Source of the DNA: Arthrobacter woluwensis
Lineage (GTDB): Bacteria; Actinomycetota; Actinomycetes; Actinomycetales; Micrococcaceae
Assembly (NCBI RefSeq): GCF_030816155.1
Contig: NZ_JAUSXR010000001.1
Span: 248,001-312,000 of the forward strand
DNA length: 64,000 bases
Direction: 5' to 3'
Shown: in pieces, positions 1-7,645 of the stretch
Numbering within the stretch: the stretch's first letter is position 1
Layout: the number at the start of each line of letters is the position of its first letter
Translations under genes and position numbers: made by a program
Notes under the pieces: generated by a model
Told to the model about the DNA's origin: nothing
What the model saw: the letters and a program-made list of their open reading frames with translations, nothing else
Databases searched by the model: none

Positions 1-2
1 CG

Positions 3-683
3 GACAAGGCCACCTTCCCGGTGACCTCCGGCAGTGACCGTCCCACCAAGCTGACGCTGGACGGCCTCTCCAAGGCGGACGCCACGCAGATCCAGCTGGT
101 GCCCGGCCCGGCAGGCGACACGGCGGACGCCTCCAACGCGTCCAAGACCGTGACGGTTCCGGCCGGCACGCCGTTCGCCCGCTTCGCGGTGGTGTCCTCG
201 CAGGACAACGCCGACTTCGACCTCGTGGTCCTGGGCCCGAACGGCAAGGTCTACACGGCGGCCACGGCTTCCGCGAGCGAGTCGGTCTCCCTGAGCAACC
301 CCGCGCCGGGCCAGTACACGCTGCTGGCCAACCTCTACGCGAGCCCGGGCAACCAGTCCGTCAAGGCGAGCCTGGAGGCCTCGGTGCTCGGAGCCTCTGT
401 GGGCAACGCCACGGTGACGCCGAACCCGCTCGTGCTGAAGAACGGCAAGACGGCGGACGTCACGCTCGCCTGGAAGGGCCTGACCCCGGGCTCCTACATC
501 GGGCGCGTCAGCTACGCCGGGTCCTCGGTGCAGACGTTCGTCAACGTCGTGGTGACCGGCGCCGGAACCTCGGTGGCGGCCCCCGCTGCGGAGAGCCCGG
601 ATGCCGGAGTTCGCGCCAAGGCGGAGCAGGAACTGCAGAAGCGTCCCGACCTGAATCAGGAGGACGCTCCGGCGGCCGGTTGA
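3..683 (+). CDS. S8 (subtilisin-like) serine peptidase, C-terminal part
   Basis: The 3' end of a gene that begins upstream of the window; the open frame runs from base 3 to the TGA at 681-683, about 226 residues. No catalytic motif is in the visible part. It consists of beta-rich accessory sequence (VTVPAGTPFARFAVVSSQ, DFDLVVLGPNGKVY, GQYTLLANLYA) typical of the C-terminal pre-peptidase or Fn3-like domains of large secreted actinobacterial subtilases. It ends in a charged tail with KAEQELQKRPDLNQ. The assignment to S8 is by resemblance of this tail to Arthrobacter subtilases, so it is moderate. Two SSI-type subtilisin-inhibitor-like genes lie within 3 kb, which fits. A strong hairpin follows the stop. 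Confidence 0.6.
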   Translation, partial: DKATFPVTSGSDRPTKLTLDGLSKADATQIQLVPGPAGDTADASNASKTVTVPAGTPFARFAVVSSQDNADFDLVVLGPNGKVYTAATASASESVSLSNPAPGQYTLLANLYASPGNQSVKASLEASVLGASVGNATVTPNPLVLKNGKTADVTLAWKGLTPGSYIGRVSYAGSSVQTFVNVVVTGAGTSVAAPAAESPDAGVRAKAEQELQKRPDLNQEDAPAAG

Positions 684-701
684 TCCGGAACGCTGAGTGA
701 C

Positions 702-742
702 CCGGAAGGGCCGGTGGGACCTGATCCCGCCGGCCCTTCCGG
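702..742 (+). terminator. Rho-independent-type terminator hairpin
   Basis: Perfect 13-bp inverted repeat: CCGGAAGGGCCGG at 702-714 pairs with 730-742, and the stem continues inward with GGGA/TCCC. GTTT follows. It lies 19 nt after the stop of the peptidase gene and can serve the convergent GNAT gene as well. Confidence 0.75.
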
Positions 743-818
743 CGTTTCCAGAGGGACTGGCGCGCGAGTCACAGGGACCGTCGCGATGAGCAGGGTCCCC
801 GCCGTCAGGTTCCCGCTG

Positions 819-1301
819 TCAGAGTTCCTTGAAGTAGACGGCGACGGGGATCGCGGTGCAGCCCAGTTCCTCGTACAGCGCGCGGGCCGGTGCGTGGAAT
901 CCGTCTCCGCCCGTGGAGATCTCCACGATCCGGGCTCCCGACCGCCGCATCCGATCCAGTGCCTGCTCGCACAGATCTCGCGCGATCCCCCGTCCGCGGT
1001 GTTCGGCGTCGACGGCCAGGAGGGTGATCTCGCCGTGGCCGCGCACGGGGTCCGTGTGCCAGGCGATGTATCCGAGCGGGATGCCGTCTTCTTCGGCCAC
1101 GAGAAAACCCTCGCCCGGTGCCGGGTCGAGGAGGGACTGGAGCTCTTGCCGGTAGTCGCTCCGCCAGGAACCGTGCTGCACGGCGTAGACGGTTTCGCCC
1201 AGGAGCGGGCGGAAGGATTGCTCATAAAACGGTTCGAAGACCCTCAGGGTGAGGTCGACCAGGGGACTGAGATCACGAGGGGTGGAGTTGCGGAAATGCA
1301 C
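819..1301 (-). CDS. GNAT family N-acetyltransferase
   Basis: A 160-residue single-domain GNAT protein that would transfer an acyl group from acyl-CoA to an unknown amine. The N-terminal strand MHFRNSTPRDLSPL is typical. The central motif A reads ITLLAVDAEHRGRGIARDL (Q/R-x-x-G-x-G/A acetyl-CoA loop as RGRGIA), followed by ALYEELGCTAIP, the usual C-terminal motif B. Start is GTG at 1301. Convergent with the S8 peptidase gene. Substrate cannot be told from sequence. Confidence 0.85.
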   Translation of the reverse strand: MHFRNSTPRDLSPLVDLTLRVFEPFYEQSFRPLLGETVYAVQHGSWRSDYRQELQSLLDPAPGEGFLVAEEDGIPLGYIAWHTDPVRGHGEITLLAVDAEHRGRGIARDLCEQALDRMRRSGARIVEISTGGDGFHAPARALYEELGCTAIPVAVYFKEL

Positions 1302-1450
1302 GGGAGGCCTTTCGCCGAGGCCCGGAGGCCGGTGAACACAGGACGCGAACGAACCCCGGGACCGGACGGCGGCGACCGGGGTTCAGACCTCGCGGTTCCT
1401 TCCCGCTGCGAAGCACTCCATGGCTCGAATCCTACGCTCCCTGGCGCCGC

Positions 1451-1802
1451 TCAGACCTCGGAGCCGCCCAGCAGCGGCGCCAGCGCATCCCAGCGGGGCG
1501 GTCTCCCGGGAATCGGAGCGGCTGAACCGGCGGTCCACCGATCGGCCATCCAGCATGCCCGTGACGTGCGCTCGCTGTTCCCCGCCGAAGACCGGCCGGG
1601 CCTCGGAGACGGCCGCCCCCCTGCGCGGCAGGGCGGGCAGGAGCAGCCGCGCGCCGTGCCGCACGACGGCGTCGTACGCGGCGGCCGGATCCGGCACCGT
1701 CGAGGCGGGGCCGGGGCCTTCCGGCCCGCCGACCAGACGGAAGGTCACCTCGGGCGCTCCGGGGGCGGGTGTGAGAGAGACGGTCAGGTCCATGGAGGTC
1801 AT
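1451..1802 (-). pseudogene. SSI-like protease-inhibitor fold protein, cysteine-free, frameshifted
   Basis: The frame opens MTSMDLTVSLTPAPGAPEV at 1802 and follows the Streptomyces subtilisin inhibitor (SSI) pattern. The expected C-terminal block RWDALAPLLGGSEV is only reached by dropping one base in the GGGG run at 1495-1498 (+ strand). Corrected length is about 116 residues, stopping at 1451. Without the correction the frame runs on to 1383 with unrelated sequence. It differs from classical SSI in having no signal peptide and none of the family cysteines (AC is AY, NGCE is DSRE). The ATG overlaps the TGA of the upstream gene (ATGA), so the two are translationally coupled. The frameshift may be a sequencing error. 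Confidence 0.6.
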
Positions 1803-2746
1803 CGCGTCTCCTGAGGGGTGGGTGGGACGGTGCGGTCCAGCAGTTCCAGGAAGCGGGCGCGCAACTCCTGCGTCTCCTCGGCGAAGCCCCGTTGCCGGGC
1901 GACGTACTCGGCTTTGCCGTCGGGGGTTTCGATCCGGATGGGGTCGTAGCCCCAGGCGGCGAGGTCATACGGGGAGGCCTGCATGTCCATGGCGCGGATC
2001 CGGTAGGAGAGTTCGAAGCAGTCCATGAGGAACTCGCTCGGCAGCAGGGGCGCGAGTTTGTACGCCCACTTGTAGACGTCCATATTGGCGTGCAGGCAGC
2101 CGGGCTGTTCCAGATCGCGCTGGGTCTCCCGGGTGGGCTGGAGTTCGTTCAGAGGGGTGGCATCCGGGGTGTAGAAGCGGAAGGCGTCGAAGTGGCTGCA
2201 CCGGATGCGATGGCCTTCGACCACCTGATCCGTCGCCTCGCCGCCAAGCCGGAGCGCGAGGTACTCGTGGCGCAGTTCGAACTTCTCTTGCCGGTACACC
2301 ATGGCCCATTCGTGGAGTCCGAAACAGCCGAATTGCGCCGGACGGGCCAGCGTGCCACCCAGGATGATGCGGGCGAAGTCGACGGCCTCACGCCGGTCCG
2401 CCAGGAATCCCTCGACGTCCACGGTGACCGCGGTAGTGTCGGGCGCCAGGCCAAGGGCGACGAGCTCTTCAGAGGTCAGGGCCCGGTAGTGCTTCCAGGC
2501 CTGGCGCTCACGGGCTTCCGGGCCGAGCAGGATCGTCCCGGCGCCAGGATGCCAACGGCGCAGCTGCCCCGGCTTATGGGTGTAGTAGGTGAAGAGGAAG
2601 TCCTCCACGGGGTGCTTGCGGCCGGTGTGGCGCCGTTCCAGGAAGGGGACCGCGTATCGGTCCACGCGGGCGGCATGAGCCTCGGCGCGGGGGAGCCACT
2701 CGTCCTCGGTCAGGACGTGATCGGTGGCAGGGGTGGTGGCGGACAC
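1799..2746 (-). CDS. 3-methyladenine DNA glycosylase-annotated conserved protein
   Basis: A 315-residue protein of an actinobacterial family that databases commonly label 3-methyladenine DNA glycosylase; I know of no biochemical proof. Visible conserved stretches include HPVEDFLFTYYTHKPGQLRRW, an aromatic FGLHEWAMVYR, and RCSHFDAFRFYTPDA. There is no signal peptide or membrane segment, so it is cytosolic. Start GTG at 2746 was chosen because the homologous-looking sequence begins there and GATAAT-GGAGGC precedes it, giving both a -10 at leaderless spacing and a Shine-Dalgarno-like run. The downstream SSI-like gene overlaps by 4 nt. Confidence 0.7.
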   Translation of the reverse strand: MSATTPATDHVLTEDEWLPRAEAHAARVDRYAVPFLERRHTGRKHPVEDFLFTYYTHKPGQLRRWHPGAGTILLGPEARERQAWKHYRALTSEELVALGLAPDTTAVTVDVEGFLADRREAVDFARIILGGTLARPAQFGCFGLHEWAMVYRQEKFELRHEYLALRLGGEATDQVVEGHRIRCSHFDAFRFYTPDATPLNELQPTRETQRDLEQPGCLHANMDVYKWAYKLAPLLPSEFLMDCFELSYRIRAMDMQASPYDLAAWGYDPIRIETPDGKAEYVARQRGFAEETQELRARFLELLDRTVPPTPQETR

Positions 2747-2820
2747 GCCTCCATTATCCCGCGTCGCCGCGCGGGGTGCGGGACAGGGAACGGTCCGTCG
2801 TTGTTGGGGCGCCGTGAACC

Positions 2821-3396
2821 TCAGACGTTCGCCCCGGCTTCGCCCAGCAGGGGCCCGAGGGCGGTCCACTGACTGATCTTGCAACCGTCGGTCCTGGTCA
2901 GGGAGAGGTCAACGGTCTTGCCGCGGATGGTGCCCTTGATGGTGGCCGTCGCGGGACCGCCGTACTGCTCGGTGCAGGCCTGGGCCGTGTTCTTCGCCGT
3001 GGGGAACAGATATGCCGGATGGGCTTCGACCAGGGCGCACGCTTCGTCCGCGATCGGGACCGTGGCCTCCGGCTTCGCGGTCTTGCCCGTGCACAGCAGT
3101 CTGGTCTCGGTGGGCTTGGCTCCGGGCTTGGCCAGGACCGTGATGGTCAGATCGGCCGTGGCGGAGGCGTCGGGTGCCGGGTGGTCGTTGGTGGCCGGAG
3201 GTGTGGTGGGAAGCTTGCTCGGCGACGGACTCGACGAGGCGCTCGCGGATCCGGTGGCGCCCGGCGTCGTGGTGTCCGGGGAGGGCGTGGCGGACGGAGT
3301 GCACGCGGACAGTGCGATCAGGGAGGCGACGGCGGTCAGGCCCAGCAGTCCGGTCCGCAGGCCGGGAAGAGTCCTGAACGGGATGTGCTGGGCCAT
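2821..3396 (-). CDS. SSI-family (subtilisin inhibitor-like) lipoprotein
   Basis: A 191-residue exported lipoprotein. The signal peptide ends in the lipobox LSAC with the lipidated cysteine at residue 32, followed by a Ser/Thr/Pro-rich linker to about residue 75. The C-terminal domain matches the SSI family: ETRLLCTGK, ACALVEAHPAYLFP, ACTEQYGGPATATIKG, then DGCKISQWTALGPLLG, with the paired cysteines kept. SSI proteins inhibit subtilisins by inserting a reactive loop; here the role is inferred from fold only. Start ATG at 3396 is preceded by AAGGAG. It sits close to an S8 protease gene and to a second, cysteine-free SSI-like gene. Confidence 0.8.
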   Translation of the reverse strand: MAQHIPFRTLPGLRTGLLGLTAVASLIALSACTPSATPSPDTTTPGATGSASASSSPSPSKLPTTPPATNDHPAPDASATADLTITVLAKPGAKPTETRLLCTGKTAKPEATVPIADEACALVEAHPAYLFPTAKNTAQACTEQYGGPATATIKGTIRGKTVDLSLTRTDGCKISQWTALGPLLGEAGANV

Positions 3397-3452
3397 GGCG
3401 TCTCCTTGCTCCGGATCGATGATCCCAGTGTAGGCGCGCACGGCCCGGCGGG

Positions 3453-3899
3453 TCAGTCCTCCGCGGTGGCCGCTTCGATGAGGTTGTGCATGGCCTTGTT
3501 CAGGACCATGACCTCCTCGCGGCTGAGCTTGAGCCGGCGCATCATGGCGGGTGGGACCGCGCGGGCCTTCTCCTTGAGGGCCAGGCCCTCAGTGGTCAGT
3601 TCGACGTCGAGCGCGCGGGCATCCTGGGCGTTCGGCGTGCGCCGGACGTAACCCATGTCCTCCAGCCGCCGCAGCAGAGGTGAGATGGTGGCGGGCTCGT
3701 GCAGCAGCTGGGCGCTGACCTCTTTGACGCTCAGGGGATTGTGGTCCCAGAGGGCCAGCATCACCAGGTACTGAGGGTGGGTCAGGCCGAGCGGTTCCAG
3801 CACGGGGCGGTACGCCTGGACGACCGTCCGAGAGGCGACCGTGAGTGCGAAACACAGCTGGTTCTCGAGCGAGAGATCTGTGTCTGCATTGGAATCCAC
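3453..3899 (-). CDS. MarR family regulator, OhrR type
   Basis: A 148-residue winged-helix repressor. The N-terminal ENQLCFALTVASR places a cysteine at residue 16, matching the redox-active cysteine of OhrR proteins, which sense organic hydroperoxides. The tyrosine that usually follows in OhrR (LYA) is missing. The winged helix covers roughly residues 45-110 (LSVKEVSAQLLHEPATISPLLRRLE, YVRRTPNAQDARALDVELT). Start GTG at 3899 has TAGGAT exactly 6 nt upstream, so it is probably leaderless. A 22-bp imperfect palindrome lies between it and the divergent small gene at 4024. Confidence 0.85.
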   Translation of the reverse strand: MDSNADTDLSLENQLCFALTVASRTVVQAYRPVLEPLGLTHPQYLVMLALWDHNPLSVKEVSAQLLHEPATISPLLRRLEDMGYVRRTPNAQDARALDVELTTEGLALKEKARAVPPAMMRRLKLSREEVMVLNKAMHNLIEAATAED

Positions 3900-3905
3900 G
3901 GGTCC

Positions 3906-3911
3906 ATCCTA
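3906..3911 (-). promoter_or_regulatory. Leaderless -10 box of the OhrR/MarR gene
   Basis: On the minus strand TAGGAT is followed by 6 nt (GGACCC) and the GTG start. This spacing recurs at many genes in the window. Confidence 0.5.
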
Positions 3912-3955
3912 TCGTCCGAGCTGTCAAGACCCTGTCGAGAGAGCCAAGAAGCGAG

Positions 3956-3977
3956 ATTAGTTAGTGTACTAAATAAT
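3956..3977. promoter_or_regulatory. Candidate MarR operator
   Basis: Imperfect palindrome of two 10-bp arms, ATTAGTTAGT and ACTAAATAAT, around GT; 9 of 10 positions pair. It is conspicuously A+T rich in a GC-rich background and lies between the divergent marR-type gene and the small gene at 4024, so it could control both. Confidence 0.55.
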
Positions 3978-4023
3978 TTGCTATGCTGAGGGGGTCGAGG
4001 ATGCCCTGCACCGAGGGAGAGAG

Positions 4024-4248
4024 ATGAGCGACCAGACCTTCACCCAGCGCTTCATGCGGGCCACCGGGAAATTCCGGGCGGTCTTCGGACCGGCGAACCG
4101 CAGTGCGCTGGATCATGAGATGACCGAGGAGAACAAGGTCCTCCTCGCTCAGCGCCAGGCTGAGACGCTGCAGTGGGAGACGATGACCCGGCCCGACGGC
4201 AGCACGTACGTCGTCTCGCGGAATCCGGACGACCACTCGCTCCGCTGA
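4024..4248 (+). CDS. Small conserved protein, paralogue of the next gene
   Basis: A 74-residue soluble protein of unknown function, without signal peptide or membrane segment. It has an N-terminal block FTQRFMRATGKFRAVFGPANR and a C-terminal block WETMTRPDGSTYVVSR. The next gene encodes a protein with the same layout (KFMHLT...LFGPAAR, then FEIETDSQGHHYATR), so the two are probably duplicates. Start ATG at 4024 is preceded by GAGGGAGAG. The upstream region holds the candidate MarR operator, so expression may respond to oxidants. I do not recognise the family. Confidence 0.7.
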   Translation: MSDQTFTQRFMRATGKFRAVFGPANRSALDHEMTEENKVLLAQRQAETLQWETMTRPDGSTYVVSRNPDDHSLR

Positions 4249-4366
4249 GCCTCCGGGCTTCCAGGATTTCCTGATCGACCGGCTCTTTTCCCCCGCCGCG
4301 GACTTAAACTCGTCTTAAGCGCTCCGGGTGGAGAGGCCGCCCGGCGTGAGCAGGGAGGTGGCACGC

Positions 4367-4585
4367 ATGACCACGATGACCGACAAATTCATGCACCTGA
4401 CCGAGAACGCCGCGAAGCTCTTCGGACCGGCGGCGCGCGGTGACGCGACGGCCCCGGTGGTCCACCGGCACGACGACCTCGAGAAGGCCTCGGAAGAGGA
4501 CCTCAGCCACTTCGAGATCGAGACCGACTCGCAGGGCCACCATTACGCCACGCGCACGGCGGGCCCGCAGGAGCCCCACCGCTGA
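4367..4585 (+). CDS. Small conserved protein, paralogue of the preceding gene
   Basis: A 72-residue acidic protein of unknown function. ATG at 4367 is chosen over an upstream start because GGGAGGT lies 7-8 nt before it. It shares with the 74-residue neighbour the F-M-x-x-T...FGPAxR core and a C-terminal E-x-x-x-D-x-x-G-x-x-Y-x-x-R pattern. The 118-bp gap between the two contains GACTTAAACTCGTCTTAAGC, a possible separate promoter. A very strong hairpin terminator follows. Confidence 0.65.
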   Translation: MTTMTDKFMHLTENAAKLFGPAARGDATAPVVHRHDDLEKASEEDLSHFEIETDSQGHHYATRTAGPQEPHR

Positions 4586-4611
4586 GGTGAGGCGGCAGGC
4601 ACTTAAACAAC

Positions 4612-4641
4612 ACGACGACGGCGGTTCCCCGCCGTCGTCGT
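4612..4641. terminator. Bidirectional terminator with TTCC loop
   Basis: Perfect 13-bp stem, ACGACGACGGCGG at 4612-4624 pairing with 4629-4641, loop TTCC. It separates the small-protein pair from the convergent lysC. A very similar hairpin recurs at 24813-24856. Confidence 0.8.
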
Positions 4642-4669
4642 CTGCGTTGTGAGGCCGGTGCCTCCGCCG

Positions 4670-6037
4670 TCAGCGGCCGGTGCCGCCGTACACGGTGGCG
4701 GTGGCGTCGCCGTCCAGTTCGAACGCCTTGTGGATCGCGCGCACGGCGTCATCCAGCAGGTCCGCGCGGGTGACCACGGAGATGCGGATCTCCGAGGTGG
4801 AGATCATGTCGATGTTGATCCCGGCGTCGGAGAGGGCCTTGAAGAACGTGGCCGAGACGCCCGGGTGGGAGCGCATGCCGGCGCCGATGAGCGACAGCTT
4901 GCCGATCTCGGCGTTGTAGTCGATGCTCTCGAAACCGATCTCCGGCTGGGCCGCGCGGAGGGCCTCGAGCGCGTCGGCGCCCTCGACGATCGGCAGGGTG
5001 AAGGAGATGTCCGTGTGGCCGGTGCCCTTGGTGGACACGTTCTGCACGATCATGTCGATGTTCGAGTGCGCCTTGGCGATGACCTGGAAGATCGCGGCGG
5101 CCTTGCCGGGGATGTCCGGGACGCCCACCACGGTGACCTTGGCTTCGGAACGGTCGTGTGCGACGCCGGAGATGATTGGCTGCTCCAAGGCAACTCCCTC
5201 TTTGATGGTGATCTTGTCATCGGGGCTGGGCAGGACCCAGGTGCCCTCGTGCTGGCTGAAGGATGAGCGGACGTGCAGCGGCACGCCGAAGCGCCGGGCG
5301 TACTCGACGCAGCGCAGGTGGAGGATCTTCGCGCCGGATGCGGCGAGCTCCAGCATCTCCTCGCTCGAGATCGTGGCGATCTTCTGGGCGGAGCCGACCA
5401 CGCGGGGGTCCGCCGTGAAAACGCCGTCCACATCTGTGTAGATCTCGCAGACGTCGGCGTCCAGGGCTGCGGCGAGGGCGACGGCCGTGGTGTCCGAGCC
5501 GCCGCGGCCGAGCGTCGTGACTTCCTTGGTGTCCTGGCTCATGCCCTGGAACCCGGCGACGATCGCGATGTGGCCCTTGTCCAGGGCGGTGCGGACCCGG
5601 TGCGGGTCGACGTCGATGATGCGGGCCTTGCCGTGGATCGCGTCCGTCAGCATGCCGGCCTGGGAGCCGGTGAAGGACTGCGCGACGGCGCCCTGCTTGT
5701 TGATGGCCATGGAGAGCAGGGCCATGGAGATGCGTTCGCCGGCGGAGAGGAGCATGTCCATCTCGCGGGCCGGGGCGCCGTCCGTGACCTGCGCGGCGAG
5801 ATCCAGCAGCTCATCCGTGGTGTCACCCATGGCGGAGACCACCACGACGACGTCGTTGCCTGCGTTCCGGGCGGCCGCCACACGAGCGGCCACGCGCTTG
5901 ATGCCGTCCGCGTCGGCCACGGAGGAACCACCGAACTTCTGGACGATGAGCTGCTTGGCTTTGCCGGTGGCGGGCGTGGCGGCCCCGGGCTCGGTGGTCA
6001 GTTCCGCTGCGGGCAGCTCACTGGTGGGCAGACTCAT
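4670..6037 (-). CDS. lysC: Aspartate kinase
   Basis: Aspartokinase (455 residues) phosphorylates aspartate in the first step of Lys/Thr/Met and diaminopimelate synthesis, in the cytosol. The amino-acid-kinase start [20 protein letters not shown] lies near residue 28; the aspartate-binding region [20 protein letters not shown] and two C-terminal ACT domains follow ([33 protein letters not shown]). That arrangement fits feedback control by lysine and threonine. ATG at 6037 gives a roughly 28-residue N-terminal extension. A TAAAAT -10-like box lies at 6144-6149 on the minus strand, leaving a leader of about 100 nt. No asd gene is visible beside it. Confidence 0.95.
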   Translation of the reverse strand: MSLPTSELPAAELTTEPGAATPATGKAKQLIVQKFGGSSVADADGIKRVAARVAAARNAGNDVVVVVSAMGDTTDELLDLAAQVTDGAPAREMDMLLSAGERISMALLSMAINKQGAVAQSFTGSQAGMLTDAIHGKARIIDVDPHRVRTALDKGHIAIVAGFQGMSQDTKEVTTLGRGGSDTTAVALAAALDADVCEIYTDVDGVFTADPRVVGSAQKIATISSEEMLELAASGAKILHLRCVEYARRFGVPLHVRSSFSQHEGTWVLPSPDDKITIKEGVALEQPIISGVAHDRSEAKVTVVGVPDIPGKAAAIFQVIAKAHSNIDMIVQNVSTKGTGHTDISFTLPIVEGADALEALRAAQPEIGFESIDYNAEIGKLSLIGAGMRSHPGVSATFFKALSDAGINIDMISTSEIRISVVTRADLLDDAVRAIHKAFELDGDATATVYGGTGR

Positions 6038-6181
6038 GCATGGACCCTTACTGGTCGGGCGCCGGGCGGCGCCAGGTTCTGGGGGTGGCGGACCTCTGCG
6101 TCCGTGACGTGCGGCCCGGGCAGGGCACAGGCCGCGTGCAGCCATTTTATCGCCGTCGTCTCGCAGTGCGGAAAATGTGAC

Positions 6182-6808
6182 TCACATGCTGGACCGCTGC
6201 GACGCCGGGTCCGGGCGGTCGAGGCGGAAGCGGATGGACGGCAGGCCCTTGCCGCTCTGGTCCTGCTCGGCGGTGAACCAGAGGTCCGGGGTGAACCCGA
6301 GACCTCGCAACAGTGCCTGCGATGCGACGTTCGGTTCGAAGACGCCGGCGAACGCGGTCCGGATGTCCCGCTGGGTGAAGAGCCACTCGACGAGGGCCCG
6401 GGCGGCCTCGCTGCCGTACCCTCGCCGGTGGAACGCCGGATCGAGCACGTACCCGAACGCCGCCTGACCGGGTTCGAGGGGCCCGGGTTCCGGAGGATTC
6501 CTGGTGGTCCACGTGCTGGCCTCCCCGATCACCTGACCGGAATCCTGCAACTGGATGGCCCAGGCGTGCCTGAAGACGGTGGCGGTGGACGAGGCCGCAC
6601 GCGCCTGATCGGAGGCGATCCGCTCGCGCACCTGTGTGGGGTCCAGCGCCTCGTGCGACAGGTACCGTGTGGTCTCCTCGCTGCCGCGGATTCTGTCCAG
6701 GGCCGGAGCATCGGTGAGCTCGGTGGGGCGGAGCACGAGCCGGTCGGTGGTGATGGGCGTGATCGGTGGCGGGAGCTGGACGCTTGGAGCGGACCCGGAG
6801 ATGACCAT
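6182..6808 (-). CDS. GNAT family acetyltransferase, RimJ/RimL-like
   Basis: A 208-residue acetyltransferase of the RimJ/RimL subgroup: it opens with ITTDRLVLRPTELTDAPAL, has the acetyl-CoA loop in FHRRGYGSEAARALVEW, and ends with NVASQALLRGLGFTPD. The substrate may be a protein N-terminus or a small amine; this cannot be told. TAGATT lies 6 nt before the ATG at 6808, a leaderless arrangement. It sits between recR and lysC on the same strand. Confidence 0.85.
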   Translation of the reverse strand: MVISGSAPSVQLPPPITPITTDRLVLRPTELTDAPALDRIRGSEETTRYLSHEALDPTQVRERIASDQARAASSTATVFRHAWAIQLQDSGQVIGEASTWTTRNPPEPGPLEPGQAAFGYVLDPAFHRRGYGSEAARALVEWLFTQRDIRTAFAGVFEPNVASQALLRGLGFTPDLWFTAEQDQSGKGLPSIRFRLDRPDPASQRSSM

Positions 6809-6866
6809 GAGGCCAATCTAGTACGGACGTCGGCCGACCCTCCGCCGAGGAGCCCGGCCGAGCCGT

Positions 6867-6918
6867 GGTGGACTCAGCGCGGTGGACTCAGCGCGGTGGA
6901 CTCAGCGCGGTGGGCTCA
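6867..6918. repeat. 14-bp tandem repeat overlapping the recR stop
   Basis: Three exact copies of GGTGGACTCAGCGC (6867-6880, 6881-6894, 6895-6908) and a partial fourth with one change that contains the recR stop codon. Read on the minus strand, each unit carries a TGA, 14 nt apart. Confidence 0.85.
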
Positions 6919-7509
6919 GACCGCGAGGCGTCCGGCGAAGGCCCGTCCGAGGGTGGCTTCGTCCGCGTACTCCAGGTCGCCGCCGACCGGGAGGCCCGAG
7001 GCCAGCCGGCTGACGTTGACGCCGATGGGCTTCAGGGTGCGGATGAGGTAGGTGGCCGTGGCCTCACCCTCCACATTGGGGTCCGTGGCGATGATGATCT
7101 CCTGGACCGTGTCGTCGGAGAGGCGGGTGAGGAGTTCCCGGACGCGCAGCTTCTCCGGTCCGATGCCGTCGATCGGGCTGATCGCGCCGCCGAGCACGTG
7201 GTACCGGCCGCGGAAACTCCGGGTCCGCTCCACGGCCATGACGTCCTTGGACTCCTCCACGACGCAGATGATGCTCGCGTCCCGGCGCGGGTCACGGCAG
7301 ATGCTGCACGTGTCCTGCTCGGAGACGTTGCCGCAGATCGTGCAGAACTTCACCCGCGTCTTCACCGCGGTGATCGCCTCGGACAGCTTGCGCATGTCCT
7401 CCGCGTCCGCCTCGAGGATGTGGAAGGCAAGCCGCTGCGCGGACTTGGGGCCGATCCCCGGCAGGCGTCCGAGCTCGTCGATCAGCTCTTGAACAGCGCC
7501 CTCGTACAC
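6916..7509 (-). CDS. recR: Recombination mediator RecR
   Basis: RecR (197 residues) works with RecF and RecO to load RecA on gapped DNA. It shows the N-terminal helix-hairpin-helix ([21 protein letters not shown]), a four-cysteine zinc finger ([16 protein letters not shown], around residues 57-72) and a Toprim domain ([16 protein letters not shown] ... [15 protein letters not shown]). Length is normal. It follows dnaX on the same strand; I see no ybaB/ebfC gene between the two, only 136 bp with a 17-bp tandem repeat. Confidence 0.95.
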   Translation of the reverse strand: MYEGAVQELIDELGRLPGIGPKSAQRLAFHILEADAEDMRKLSEAITAVKTRVKFCTICGNVSEQDTCSICRDPRRDASIICVVEESKDVMAVERTRSFRGRYHVLGGAISPIDGIGPEKLRVRELLTRLSDDTVQEIIIATDPNVEGEATATYLIRTLKPIGVNVSRLASGLPVGGDLEYADEATLGRAFAGRLAV

Positions 7510-7523
7510 GGCGTCCTCTTTTC

Positions 7524-7574
7524 CTACAGGTCAATTCTTGCTACGGGTCAGCTCTTGCTACGGGTCGGTTCTTG
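7524..7574. repeat. 17-bp tandem repeat between dnaX and recR
   Basis: Three head-to-tail copies of CTACGGGTCAGTTCTTG-like units (7524-7540, 7541-7557, 7558-7574) with 2-3 differences. They lie in the short dnaX-recR gap, just upstream of the recR start. Confidence 0.75.
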
Positions 7575-7645
7575 TGACGGTCCAGCCCTGGCTGCGGGCC
7601 GGTCGTTCGTGCGGTTCAGCGTGTGCGACGGCGCCTTCCCGGCGC

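Noticed and set aside
1383..1450. Extension of the SSI-like frame to 1383
   Set aside because: Sequence after the GGGG run no longer fits the SSI family, while the +1-corrected frame does and stops at 1451.
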